Below are positions 1-14,500 of a stretch of DNA of 64,000 bases, in pieces. The stretch's first letter is position 1; each line of letters opens with the position of its first letter. The stretch comes from Alviniconcha marisindica (lineage: Eukaryota > Mollusca > Gastropoda > Provannidae): assembly GCA_018857735.1 (NCBI GenBank), contig JABMCL010001124.1, forward strand, positions 189,501 through 253,500. Direction: 5' to 3'. The notes beneath the pieces are model-generated. The model was not told the origin of the DNA. It did no database searches and saw only the letters and a program-made list of their open reading frames with translations. Both the position numbers and the translations under genes were made by a program.

Positions 1-300
1 GTGCCATCCATTTTTCAAACCAACATAACCAAACCACATGTGGAAGTTTTATGTGCCGTACACCTTTCAAACTGACATAACCAAATTACACGTGGAAGTT
101 TTTATGTGCTGTACATCTTTCAAACTGAAATAAACAAATAAATTACCCACAGAAGTTTCTATGTGCTGGACATCTTTCAAACTGACATAAATAAATTACA
201 CGTGGAAGTTTTTATGTGCCATACAGCCTTCAAACCAACACAACCAAATTCAATGGAAGTTTTTATGTGCCGAACAGCTTCCAAACTGACATAACCAACT
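1..300. repeat. Tandem array, ~52-57 bp unit, in FLII intron after exon 27
   Basis: About five and a half copies of a unit beginning GTGCC and ending GAAGTTTTTAT, with units starting near 1, 53, 106, 163, 216 and 267. The array runs off the left edge and stops about 20 bases from the exon 27 donor. On the minus strand several units contain TTATGTCAG followed by TTTGAA, which resembles an acceptor. The exon it might derive from would lie outside the window, so the link is unproven. Confidence 0.85.
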
Positions 301-319
301 GTCGACAGTTTTGCCTGAC

Positions 320-3300
320 CTGAAGGTGAAGGTAAGCCAGCCCATGTTGGAGGCATTCCGGCCTTGCCAGAAGTAGACGATGCACTTGTACTCGTCCTCC
401 GGCAGGTCCTCCTCATCCACCTCCTCCTCCCCCTCCGGCAGCTCCACCGGCACCCAGTAGCGACACAGGAACACGTAGCAGTCCTCCGAGTAAAACATGC
501 CTGCCCACACAGACACAGACAGCGTCTCAGTGAACTGGCGCAAAGTCAACAAAAATCACTGTGGTGTTACGGTGAGCGCAAAATAGACTCTTGCTGATGT
601 GAATTCCAGTGGAAGACTTTACAGTTACACAGGCTCATTCATTCTTACGAGCACAAATGGATTACTACAGCTGTGGAAAGTTGTGCACGCCCAATGTCAA
701 ACTACTTCAACTGTCACCATGCCTGTAATTACAATAGGCATTAAAAGTTTGAACTCACCCAGCTCCTCATCAGGCAGACGTACAAACTTCTTGCCCTCCA
801 GCACAAAAGACTCCATGCCATCCAGGTCCTCGTTCCAGTCTGCAGACAACTGTTCCTGTAAGTCAGACACATGCTACACAACAACTGCTCAGGCATCTCT
901 TCTAGTCACAGACAGATGTTTCTGTAATTGTGATTTACACTACACAACCAGCTCAGGCATTTCCCCCCAATCTCAGACAGGTGTTTCTGTAATTCTGACC
1001 CACACTACACAATAACAGCTCAGGTGTCTCTCCCGATGTCAGACAGATGTTTCTCAACTCTGACCCACCCTACACAAAAACAGCTTAGGTATCTCTCCCA
1101 ATAGACAGATGTTTCTGTAATTCTGACCCACACTACACAACAACTGCTTAGGCATCTCTCCCAATCTCAAAGCGAATGTTCCTGCAGTTAAGAAACTCAC
1201 TACACAACAACAGCTTAAGCATCTCTCCCAATCTCAGACAACAGTTCCTGCAGTTAAGAAACTCACTACACAACAGCTTAGGAATCTCTCCCAATCTCAG
1301 ACAACTGTTCCTGCAGTTATGAAACACACTACACAACAACAGCTTAGGTTGTCACAGACGACTGTAAGTCAGACCCACACTACACAACAACAGCTGAGGC
1401 ATCTCTCCCAGTCACAGACTTTTCTGTAATTCTGACCCACACTACACAATAATAGCTGAGGCGTCTCTCCCAGCCACATACTGATGATCTACACTACACA
1501 ACAGCTGAAGAATCTCTCTCAGCCCCAGACAGATGTTTCTGTAATTCTGACCCACACTGCACAACAGCAGCTCAGGCATCCCTCCCAGTCACAGACAACT
1601 GTTCAAGTCAACTCAGACCAACACTTCCACAAGTAGCCCTGATAAAGGTATGGCCAACTAACAGATTGGTTCTCCCATAGTGCAAACTTACAGCCTCTTC
1701 CGGAGGCATGGTAGGTTGCCGTGGCATGAAGAGAGCCGACAGGTCCGTCTGCATCTTGTCACGCTCCATGATGACCTTCATGTCCGCCCCGCGACGTATC
1801 ACAGACTCTGCCGTTCGTGTGTAGTCCACAGGGATAACATCATCCCAACCAATAAACTTGGTCTTGAAGATCTGCGGCTCTGTTCTGTTCGCACACACAA
1901 GATCAATTTGTTTTTATCTCCAGGGATTGCTTCTCCAGGTAATTACCAGGTAATCACTGGGGAAAAAATTGCTCTCATAATCCACTGTACCTAACAAGGT
2001 TATTTTGAATAGGTGTTACGGCCTCAGACAGTGGGGTACACTTGATCTGATTGGGAAAGAACTTCATCAGGAGACAGCAAACAATATTACTGGATTAAAA
2101 AGTTGACTATCTTTTCACATCAAAATGTTGAATTACACACACTTATGAACTTTACTGATCATGATAACAATGAAATGAAAAAACACACCACTCAGTAAAT
2201 AAATGAACACATGTGTGTAAGTGCTGCAAAAGGGCTTCAGTCTCACCCCTCAAGGCATCGGCAGATGGTGGCATACTTGGGTCTCTGAATCATGGCATGC
2301 AACTCCTGAGAAAGCTTCAACGCTGCAGCTCTCACAAGGCGAGTCGACTTCTTTCCAATCCTGCGAAGACACAGTCAGAAACACTTACCGCATATACACT
2401 TCCAAGGTACAGTCATAAACACTTACCAGACATACACGTCAGAGATACAGTCAAGAACGTAGACACACATTCACATCCAAGGTACAGTCAGAAACACTTA
2501 CCAGACATACACATAGATACAGTCAAGAATGTAGACACAGTTTCACATCCAAGATGGTCAGAAACACTTGCCAGACATACACATCCAAGGTATGCTCAGA
2601 AACACCTACCAGACATTTTACCAGATATACACATCAGAGATACAGTCAAGAATGTAAACACAGTTTTACATCCAAGTCACTTACCAGATATACACATCCA
2701 AGACAGTCAGAAACACTTACCAGACATACACATCAGAGATACAGTCAAGAACATAGACACACTTTGTGTCCAGCAAGCTGCTGACCAGGCGATTGTGGGG
2801 GATGACAACTGCAACACATAACCATTCAGGACCTCTGTAAGTGACAACGACCGCAAGGTCAAATCATGAAAAAAGCAATTTGTGATTAACTAACACCGTG
2901 TCACCCTCTTCTGTAGCATGGTGCTTGCAGACCACCACAAAAAGAAATTTTACCATATATACTGCAGCTGCAAAACTTGCACTGTAAAACTTTCACTTCC
3001 TTAGAGTTTTAATGATGTGCTCTACAAAGAGGGTGACGTGCATTTTGATAGAACTGATGTATTTTTCTAAATAAAAATCACGAAGTTGATGCCAGACTTC
3101 ATTCTCACTGTACATTGCAACCTCATATCTAAAAATCATCAAGGTGGCACACAAAAATCAATGTCAGTAAGTATTTAAATGGCAATTTTTTAATTACTTC
3201 TTTGTCCCCAGCAGGAAGTTCAGGGCACCTTATCTGGGTATGGGGAAAACCCCACACATACCCTCAGGGATAGAACTTGCTTTATTCTCTTGTATTTTCA

Positions 3301-6300
3301 CTGGAACTGAGAAGCCTAGTTCTTTTAAGGAAGTGTGTGAAAAAAGCAACTATCTGGGCCCATATGTATGTTTTTCTTTACATTGTAAAGCGCTTTGAGA
3401 TTCTGAAAGCGCTCTATAAGTTCCTTCTTCTTCTTAGTATATGTATGATGAGTAAAAATGTTAAAGGCATATAGCTCCGAAACCTGACTTGCTAAAAAGT
3501 CCATAAATCTGTCTCTCCTTCCACAAGTGCAAGCTGCCAATAGCCAAAGATACAGCTATTGCCTTGTTTATTTTTAGATTGGGAAAGTCCCTTGTTTTAC
3601 CAACAATGTAATGCAGATGACATTGAAAGTTCCATAATTACTGGAGTCTGTGTGACAACAGCCCAAGTTCAAAGATCAACCAAAGGTCACTGTGATTGTA
3701 GCAGATGTTGGTGGCCCAATGACCCCTTTCCATTCAAGATTTTCTTGTCTTTTTTTTCACCATCTGTGTTGATTACGATGTGTCTTGATGAGTGAAATCC
3801 AAATTTTCTGGAATAACCTATGGTCTTTAACAGTGCGTGGGATGACACCAGTCCATACTAGCGGTAATTTTATTTCTCAATGGCAGCCTCTGTTAGTAAC
3901 GGCAGCATCGGAGTCACCATTTTTATATGGCATTTAGGCAGCTTAAACACTGAAAAATGAGTCTAGGACTAGCTATAAATTCATTTTGGCCAGCTTCACA
4001 CAGGCCAATTATTTTAGGGTAATAACCATTAACAAGATTAACACAATAAGGAGAGCTATTCACTTCATGCACATGGGCCTTCAAAAGATATATACAATTT
4101 CATTAAAAATTTAAAAAAAAACAGGATTTTTGTACGTGTATATACTGTACCTTGTGGCAGCTCAAGATATCCTTTGCCGAGCCCGACCCGATACAGCCTG
4201 GGATGTGGAAGGGCAAGGTTTGTAAACGGCGACTCCTGTGAACAGTAAAATACTGCCTAACACGTGGTGACAAACACACATCCCCTACTTTTATTAGTTT
4301 CAGGTGCATATTTACAGCCTACCTGAGTACTAAAAACATTTCTTTTTTTCTCGATTGACTCCATTGTTTCGTTTTGAATATAACACCTTGCTGTTCTGCC
4401 TTTGCTTTATGGTAAATGGAACACCCTGTTCAACTTTGCTCAGCTGCAAATACAACACATTGCTCTACAGTGTTTTCCAGCAAATGCAACATACTGCATA
4501 TTATTTTCTGAAGTGACTATAAATGTTATAACTAAAAAGTGCACCCCCCCCCCCCCCCCCAAATATTTTTGCACGATCACTCACATGAACTGGCAAGAAC
4601 CTACAAGTGCTACTCAGTTCAATGCCCCTGTCTGTTTTCTGTTCCTTAGTTTAACTCTACTCTACTACGCTGCGCATGCCAACCTGCATCTGAAAGGGCA
4701 GCCCTTCCTATCACACAGAGTTATAAATTTAATAAGAGGAATGACAATTTCGGTGCACATAAGCTTACATCAAAGCCCTGAGCATGTACATAATCATGAA
4801 AACAATCCTACAAGGCACAGAACAGAGACACAGCAATCACAAACCAAAACACATTACAATGTGCCCCCACTCTCACCAGTAACAACTTTACAACAAAGTG
4901 CCCCTGAATTTTATACCTATCAATTAAGTGTGCACAAACACATCAGTGATGAAGATGGAAGAACAGAAGATAAAGATGTGAAAAAGTTCATGGGAGGCAG
5001 GACAACAGACAGGTTTTGATTTACCACTCAGTCGACTGTGAAGGTTTTGGCAGAGTGAAACAAAATGTATAAAATTCACAAAGAAAAAATCAGATTCACT
5101 AAGCAAGTATACAACTGGTCTTTAACGCCCAGTCAACCTCGTAGGTGTTATCAAGGCAAAATGCATCACATCTACATCAAACACTAATTTGTCAAATCAA
5201 TTAAATCAATCACCTTTAAGCAACCAGAAGTCAAACAATATTAACAAAAACAATGTGTTCAACACTAGAAACAAAATGAAGTTGAATGCACCAGGAGGAC
5301 AAAAGCTGAAAGACTGAGTTTTTGACAGTGGGAAAACACAACAGAGCCAACATCTGTCATACTGAAGCTTCATTCACAATTTTACCATCATACTATCATT
5401 TTCTGTCCACATCAACAAACCTAATATCTGCCGACTAAGTTCCAGTGTAAAAACAAGAAGCAGCCATCAAAATCAACAGTAAAAACTGGTCAGACCCTGA
5501 CCCAACTCCAAACCAGAATCATTTCCACCATGCAAACTCACCTGCTTTCTAAAGGCGACACCATATGCTTTCATCTTGGCCTTTTGATGTCAACAGTGCA
5601 CCCAGATCCAGAATTTACCTTGCATGGGGGGGTGGGGGGTACGAGGAGGGGGGGGGGAGGGGGGATAGGTGAGTAAGGGGAAGGGAGAGCAGTTGCAGTT
5701 AGCATTGGACAAAGGGAAGTCCCAGGTGATAAAAATACGATACAAAGAAGAGAGCAGAAGAGAGAAACAGCGATGGATTTGTGACAGAAACATAAATAAC
5801 ACACATAATTTTTTTTTTTTTTTAAAGGTCAAAAATAAAATAAAAGCATGTTAAGTAACGCAAAAGAAACATGCACATAAATAAAAAGATTTAAAAACAA
5901 AACAAAAAATGAAATAAACAAGCAAATGGAGAATAAAAACATTACATATTTAAAAAAACACAATGAAATAAACAAACAAGCAAATGGAGAATAAAAAATA
6001 AAATAAAAAACATTCCAAGTGTTTGTGAGTAAGTCAGAACAGCAAATGTTAAGTATATATATACATTATTAAATAAAAAGCAATATTATGGTTGGGTAGT
6101 TTTATCAAAGAAGAGCAGTATTTGGTTAGGCAGTCAGGATTCCATCACAGTGAAGGGAGCAGATGGGTGTTGGAGGTGGAAGAAACAAAAGTGGATGAAG
6201 AAATACTCTGATTAGAACCTGAACCACAAGAACTGACGATAAAAGAAATAAGACATACGTTAAAAACAAAAAAAGTTTTTAAAAGACATGGAAAAGTAAG

Positions 6301-9300
6301 AATCATAACTGTCCCCACGGACTACGGTGTGACAAATGTACAATATTTTATACACAGTAAGATAAAAGAGTGCAAAACACACAAACTGAAGCTGTGAAAA
6401 GATCATTAATGTATGCAACAAAGCGACACATTGTGCTGTACACTGTTAGCCTCGCCAAACCCCAATTCCAAGAGTGTGCAAGAGCAAAGCAGTAAACATT
6501 ATTAGTAGGTGCAACAAAAAGTGCTTCAAGCGAACCTTTACACTGGAGCCAAACAAGCTGAGCCACACAAGTGCTACACCGAAAGTGCAAATTGAATACT
6601 GAATTGCAAAGCAGTCTTATCAACCATAATGGCAAACTAAAAAAACAAATATATAAGCAAAGCCTTGAAAAGCATAAGCTCATGTTAGGACTACCCTTTA
6701 AATCAAACATCTTCACTGGCATCAAAAAGGTGGCCCAATATGCAACTGTAACTTGCACGATATGGCAAGGGACATTGGCTGCTTTTTCACAGTGGTTATG
6801 GTTTTGAAGTGAGAAATTTCTTCCATATAATCAGATGATCTAGGGACAAACTCAACCACAAACGACCTCATCAACTGTGTTACTGCATAGACACAAAGCT
6901 CATTTCTGGATGTCTGCCTGAAATAATGGCCATGTTGTAGGAGTTTTGTGGTGGGGGGGGGGGGGGGGGAAACTGCCAATGAACCTATGAAATAATGGGC
7001 ATGTTGTAGGAGTTTTGTGGGGGGGAAACTGCCAATGAACCTATGAAATAATGGGCATGTTGTAGCTTTGTGGGGGGGGAACTGCCAATGAACCTATGAA
7101 ATAATGGGCATGTTGTAGCTTTGTGGGGGGGAAACTGCCAATGAACCTATGAAATAATGGGCATGTTGTAGGAGTTTTGTGGGGGGGAGGAACTGCCAAT
7201 GAACCTATGAAATAATGGGCATGTTGTAGCTTTGTGGGGGGGAACTGCCAATGAACCTATGAAATAATGGGCATGTTGTAGGAGTTTGTGGGGGGGGAAC
7301 TGCCAATGAACCTATGAAATAATGGGCATGTTGTAGGAGCTTTGTGGGGGGGAAACTGCCAATGAACCTATGAAATAATGGGCATGTTGTAGGAGTTATT
7401 GTGGGTGAAAAACCCATTTAAAGTCAATTCATTACATAAAACAGAGACAGAATTACTTCCCTCAGTTGTGTAAGTCAAACAGTACTGCTGTGTTTCATTA
7501 CCTCACAACAGCTTATTTTTTAGCACCAAAATTCAGGTCGACATTAATTTTCACTGGGCAGTTCTAATAAAGAACGGGTGGTTTGTTGCCAGAGTGAGCG
7601 TTCATACCCAGCACCTGTGCACAAAAGCAGATACACACTCCAAAGTGCAGGAACATCTCCTGCGAGGGCAGTCCCAAGACAGAGCTTCCACTGTCCTCAA
7701 AGAACACATTAACACCTTGCACTTTACTGCACTAAAAAGAAGAAGAAAAAAGCACACATAAAATGAGCTTTACCCACCGTGCACTGAACAACCGAAACAA
7801 CACAACCCTTGCCGTCCACTGACCTTGACCTCCAGGTTGACTGGAGGACCGCCCACAAACTTCCAGAACTCTGCCGTTTCCTGGCCCTGTGGCATCACTG
7901 TGATTTCTGCTTTGCTTTTCCTCTCATTCTTGTTGATCTTCTCCGCTATCAGCCTGTCAGAACACAAGGTGCACCACACACTGAGATGCTGACATCTCCA
8001 CATGGCTCGTCTTCCTCTGTATACTGTCAAACTTCAAAATGATGACGAGTCACGACTATGACACTTTTAGTGCATGCTGGGTTATTTTGGTGTTTCCATA
8101 ATCCACCAAACTCTGACATGGACTACATGATCTTAAACATGTGTATATGATCTTTTTACATACATATACTCAGGGGGCCCTCAGTTTATAATTTCATCTA
8201 AACGACAATCCAGTCCCAACAATCGGCTCCAGACCCTGACTTTGTTATCAGTTTGGACTCCAGTCCCACCCAGATGGTTTGTTACATTCCCAGACTTTGT
8301 CTGATCAAAATGGCAAGTTAATAAATTTGACTTTTATGATGATCCTAGACTCAAATCTCACCAGGGTATGATACTGACCTTGACTTTGAGTGACGACTGA
8401 ACTCAAAATCCCACCAGGATATGTTACTAACCTTGACTTGAGTGACAACTCTGGACTCAAATCCCATCAATATGTTGCTGACCTTGACTCTATGTGACAA
8501 CTCTGGACTTACATCCAATCAAGATGATAACCTACTGACCTCGAATTTGAGTGATGACCCTGGACTCAAATCCTACCAAGATGACAAGTTCCTGACCCTG
8601 ACTTTCAGCGACAACTTGGAACTCAAATCCCACAAGGGTGATGTTTTACTGACCTTGACTTTTGGACTCATATCCCCACATGGATGTTAAGTTACTGACC
8701 TTGATTTTGTGCGTGTGACAAGGTGGGACTTCTTCCCCACCCAGATAATCAGCTTCATGCCAGCGTCCAACAGGAAGACATGACGTTTGTCCAGTGCATC
8801 CACTTGCACTGGCACCTAACACAAAAAGACATACACACAACTTTATTTTTGAACTATGGTGCCTGCATGTCTTTGTTAGGAACAGGGGAATTTATTTATA
8901 ACTATATTTCTAGTTGTTTTCTAGAGAGATTTATTTATTACGCTATAGTTCTAGTTGATTTAATTTATTTCCAGCATAAATGTCTTGTGCACATATCACA
9001 TTATCAGGAGAGGCACAGGTTAGTAAGTATCAATATTTTTTTCTCTCCTGCCCTTTCCCTTCCAGTCACACAGGCTTAGTTCATCCACATACTGTGCAAA
9101 TGCTTTAGTTGTAACTTTTGATTACATAATATTTATTTCTATGCTGATATGCTTGTGTGCATTTTTGGTTTTCTGTTGCTTTTTTTTTTTTTTTTTTTTA
9201 ATACTGTCTCCATTAAGAGCAGTAGGCATGAGACCATAGCTCAAACATTTTAATGCTACCAATTCTGAAAAACAACCTTGCACAGTAATACAGCACTCAC

Positions 9301-9313
9301 ATAACTGATTCAC

Positions 9314-9358
<45 letters not shown>

Positions 9359-10943
9359 ACACACACACACGCACACCCCACACACACACACATGACTGAT
9401 TCACAACACGCACACATAAAAAGGATGGCAGCACTAAGGTGCCCCTTATGACTCTACACACTACATGAGACAGAGAAAGCATCCACTTTACCCTCTCCAT
9501 GTGGACAGACTGTGTGCCTGTGGCTCTGTACAGCTTCAGTTCATACTCCTGCACACAGTCACGGGACACACTGAAAAGACTGAGACACAAGCTGAGACAC
9601 AAGCTGACAATCAGAGATTTCCATGTGAACACACTGTGTGCCTGTGCTGGCTTTGTACAGCTTCAGTTCATACTGCTGCACACAGTCACAAGGCAAACTG
9701 AAAAGACACAGACACAAGCTAAGACACAAGCTGAGAATCAGAGATTTCCATGTGAACACACTGTGTGCCTGTGCTGGCTTTGTACAGCTTCAGTTCATAC
9801 TACTGCACACAGTCACAAGGCAAACTGAAAAGACACAGACACAAGCTGAGACACAAGCTGACAATCAGAGATTTCCACGTGAACACACTGTGTGCCTGTG
9901 CTGGCTCTGTACAGCTTCAGTTCATACTCCTGCAATTAGTCATGGGACACATTGAAAAGACACAGACACAAGCTAAGACACAAGCTGACAATCAGAGATT
10001 TCCATGTGAATACACTGTGTGTCTGTGCTGGCTCTGTACAGCTTCAGTTCATACTGCTGCACACAGTCATGGAACAAATGAAAAAGACAAAGACACAAGT
10101 TGACAATCAGAGATTTCCATGTAAACACACTGTGTGCCTGTGGTGGCTCTGTACAGCTTCAGTTCATAATCCTGCACACAGGCACAGGACAAATGTGTGT
10201 TTTTTAAGACAGAGATACAAGCTGACCTAACACATTGGCAATCAAAGTACAAGAAGTGTGGTTGTCCCTTTACAAAAGTATGGTGCACAAAACAGCCAGG
10301 AACACACAGCAGTGACTCAGATGGCCAGCTTCCTGCACTGTACCAAAAACACTTGCAAACATAATATATATACTGAAACACAGTAGGTGTCGTTTAACAT
10401 TCCTGAACATGGCATGAAAATCAAAACTGGCGGCAATGGATGGCAAGTGGGAAGAAATTATTTTGAAAAATAGCAGAAAACAGAGGAGAAGGAGGAAGAA
10501 AAAAAGATGAATAGGAAAGAAGAAACAGGAAAGAATGAGAAAGAAGAAGAGGAGGAGGAGGAAGAAGAGTAGGCCAAGGAGGAGAGAAGGCAGACACAGA
10601 GACAAAGAAGAAGAGAAAAAAGGATGAGAAGAAGATGATGAAACAGATGAAGAAGAAGAGGAAGAAGTAGAAGAAGATTACAATGACTGATACCCAAATG
10701 TCAGAGGTAATCACATGCAGTGCCACACACACACAGTGACTTTCTACTCACATGATCTTCCACTGTGTAGAAGCCGCTAGCCGTTCGACCACCCTCAATG
10801 TAGGACACACCGTTATCAAACAGGGAGAGAAACTCTTCATCTTCATCATTCATTTCTTCTCGTATAGTGCGGCAGTTGGCTCCCAGCAAGTTCCGAAGGT
10901 TGACTGCGTGGATAGCTGAACAGGCTTTCTTGTCCAACTGCAA

Positions 10944-10987
<44 letters not shown>

Positions 10988-10992
10988 ACCAT

Positions 10993-11060
<68 letters not shown>

Positions 11061-11433
11061 CCTTGATTATCTACACCAGGCCAGTAGTTGATGCATGGAG
11101 TGTGACGTAGTCCTCTACTTCTGAGACTGGGGCCCTCTCCCATAGACAAGGAATACTCAAGTATATTTGAGGACAGAAAAGATTGCTTTTCCTCCCCATC
11201 CCCATCCTTGCCCCTGCACCTTGAACTGTCTTGTAATTGTTTGGATGGGAATCAGTACGCAATAACCAGGTTTGCAATAACTGGCAATGTCTGGTATTTT
11301 TCTGGTTAAGATCATGATATTCTGGCAAAAACAATCAGCAAGCGGTCAGAGATACCGACTGTTTTGTTTTACTGGTTCTAAAAATAAAAAAAAGAAAAAA
11401 AAGAGAAAGCAACCACAGCATACTGAGAGAGTG

Positions 11434-11508
<75 letters not shown>

Positions 11509-14500
11509 ATTTGTGCATGCATGCGTGCGTGTGTGAGTGGGTGGGTGTTCTAGACTGGGAAGGGAGCTGGGTGTTTGCTAGTACAGCTCTGGTAGTAGCA
11601 GAGACGGCCGTGTATCTGACTGGTTACAATGACTGTCTGACCGGTTTCCAGGAATCACTTTCGCCACCTTATGGATGTCACACCAGTCTGAAAATGCCTA
11701 GCACAATCACTGAATAAGTCTTATTACTGCTATTATTGTTACTAAAGAACCAGACACACACAAAGTATCTTCCCTTACCAGAGCCTATTACTGTTATTAA
11801 AGAACCAGACACACACAAAGTATGTTCCCTTACTGAAGCCTATTACTGCTACTAAAGAACCAGACACGCACAATGTTCCCTTACCAAAGCCTATTATTGT
11901 TTCTAAAGAACAAGACACACACAAATCACAAATAACATTCACAGATCACATTCCCTTACTGGAACCTCTTACTGTTACCAAAGAACTAGACACACACAAA
12001 TCACATTGCCTTACTGGAACCTCTTACTGTTACCAAAGAACTAGGCACACACAAATCACATTCCCTTACTCGAACCTCTTGCTGTTACCAAAGAACTAGA
12101 CACACACAAAATCACATTCCCTTACTGGAACCTCTTACTGTTACCAAAGAACTAGACACACACAAAGCATGTTCCTTTACCGGCGCCTTTTCTCCAATCC
12201 AGTACCAGATGCTCCAGCTGAGGCTGTTGGTGTCGTCTATGAATGTTTTCAGGATGATGTAACAGTCGCCTTCGTAAAACTTGCCAATCAGCGCTGTGCG
12301 TCGATTCAAACAGAAACAGACAGGACCAAACTTCATGTCACCGTTTCACACTGCCAAAGCATCTGCAACTACTGCAAGGTACAAAATACAGACTCTGCAT
12401 GTGCGTGAACCACGCAAGCTTCCACGTAAATTGTTGTTGAATGTGGCAGTGAAAAGCACTCACCCAAATCAATGAAGGCTATGCAGCCGTGGCAAAGGAT
12501 AGCACAGCATCACATGCATGGCTCTTAGTCTTACCATCATGCCTCAGCTGATTCACGACGGGAAGCCAAGTTGTTACTATGAATGTGCACATGAATTTTC
12601 TCAACTCCACGACCCATTTCACAAGCAAATTAAGTGACCCTTGGCAATAAAATCTTCTTGTATTGTATAACATTGTGATGTTGGCAACTTCTGAGAGATG
12701 GGGCGGGCAGCATAATTATGCACTTTTCTGAGCGCAGAGATACCACCCTGAACTGAACACTGTTTAAACACCGCTTTGTTGTTTTATTTCACATTTTAGA
12801 AGTGGTTCGATAAATAACTACAACTGTTACTACTTTGCAAATGACCAGTCAACCAGTCAAGCAAAACAAACTGTAATTAACTTGGCTTTTTAACACCCAG
12901 TCAATCATTATGATTATATCAGGGTAAAACAAAACAAACTGTACAAACTATTACAATAACACAGTGCCAAAGACTCTTACCCTCTTCCACAAGGTTGGGG
13001 AGAAAGTTCTCTATTTCCCAACAAGAAATACCTGAAAATCAAAAATACATGCATGAAAAATCATCAACATCTCAAGTCCATGGTGTTTTGTTTGTCTGTT
13101 GCGGGTTCTGTTTTGTTTGGTTGTTTATTACTGTTGTCTGCTTTCTTCTGGAGGTGGCAGGAGAGGGACGGGCCTTGATATACAGGTTCACCCAGTCAAC
13201 AAAGTGAACATTTTACAAATGTACTGTTTTCCAGTGTCCCTCAGGCTCACTGTCCTTTGTCATTCTGGTAGATGCATTCCGTCATCCACCATTAGTTCTG
13301 CCTGCTGCAGAAAATGCTAAACACATAACTGACAGAAATATGACTCCAGCACCCCATATAAAAGAGGAAACAACACTCCAGACACACAAGAGCTCAGGAG
13401 CTGTGTGAAAGTCGAGGTGGCCGTCCTGGGCTCCCGTCCCTAATAAACCTACAGTTTCTTTGGACGTAAAGCAAAACTTCACCCAGACACCCAATTAACA
13501 AAAGATAAAACCTCAATACCCCTGCACCAAACAGAAAACACAGCACATGTACAACAAGCACAGCAACAGCAAGAAGCAGGCACTTGCCAGGTATTTGGCC
13601 TACGTCTTCCTCAAAGATCTCGCTGTAGTCCAGGTGTGGTCGCTCCAGGTGTTCATCCCATCTCTTGGGTCTGTCACAAGCAGTTGAATCACAGGTCACA
13701 AGTTTACAGGTATAAATATGCAAGCAAATTCTTCGACGGCAACCACCTATGGCATCTGAGAACTGTGACTGGCCAGTAAGTAAGTAAGTTGGTGACTTAT
13801 GCCCAGTCAACCAGTGCAGTTATATCAGGGCGATTGTGACTGGCCGAAGCAGGTGGCTGCCTCATATAATGAGTGAACTGTAAAGTGTTTTTATCACTGA
13901 GGGATTCTGAGTCATGGACAGGTGTCCTGCATTATAGAGGGTCACAAAGGCAGGTTTGGCTCTATGCATAAGATAACTCACAGCAAATCTACAATTCAAC
14001 CAAGGATCATGGTCTTCAAAGTTTGGGGAAAATCATTTGCCATTCTCAAAGACTTAAAAGTGTGCGATACAGGATCAGCTCAACTACGGTCTTTGAAAGT
14101 TTCTGAATTCTGACGTCTCCTGTCAGACTGCCAATTAAGCCAATGATTCCCTGAGCGACTTTGAGAATAACTAGAAAGATAGCTTTAAGTTTTAGCTGTC
14201 TGTTGTTAAGTGAATGCATATAAATTATAGTTATTAAATGGCAGTGCAATATTTGACCTGTGAAATGACAGCATGTATACACGCAGCATGTATACACGCA
14301 TCATGTGATGAAATAAAGCTGAGTAGGTGAATAATCTACTGAATTTGGTCCTTAAATTTTGGAGCATAAACTAGTCTTGAAAGCTGGTGAACTTTGGATT
14401 GAAATGTTTGCAGGAACTCTGGTGACAAAGCTGCAAATTTTGCCGGCATCATTCCACTTTGCTGTAACCAGTGACAGAAGGCAGGAAGGTACTCACTTGA

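Noticed and set aside
599..1015. 138-codon open frame on the plus strand
   Set aside because: Covers FLII exon 26 antisense and the adjoining tandem array; composition follows the repeat.
2213..2821. 202-codon frame with repeated [14 protein letters not shown] peptides
   Set aside because: Looks like a repeat protein but is the antisense translation of the exon 23 donor array.
4402..5019. 205-codon open frame on the plus strand
   Set aside because: Lies in FLII intron 21, includes a poly-C-derived proline run and an interspersed repeat, and shows no domain or splice support.
7560..7740. Possible FLII exon with a frame [17 protein letters not shown] on the minus strand
   Set aside because: It does not match the expected gelsolin-repeat sequence, and the phase-correct exon 22 is found at 4151-4235.
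9499..10230. Overlapping plus-strand frames with repeated [13 protein letters not shown] peptides
   Set aside because: Antisense translation of the exon 19 array; the minus strand holds the conserved FLII exon.
10850..11149. Cys/Val-rich open frames over CA/GT runs
   Set aside because: Translation of dinucleotide microsatellites only.
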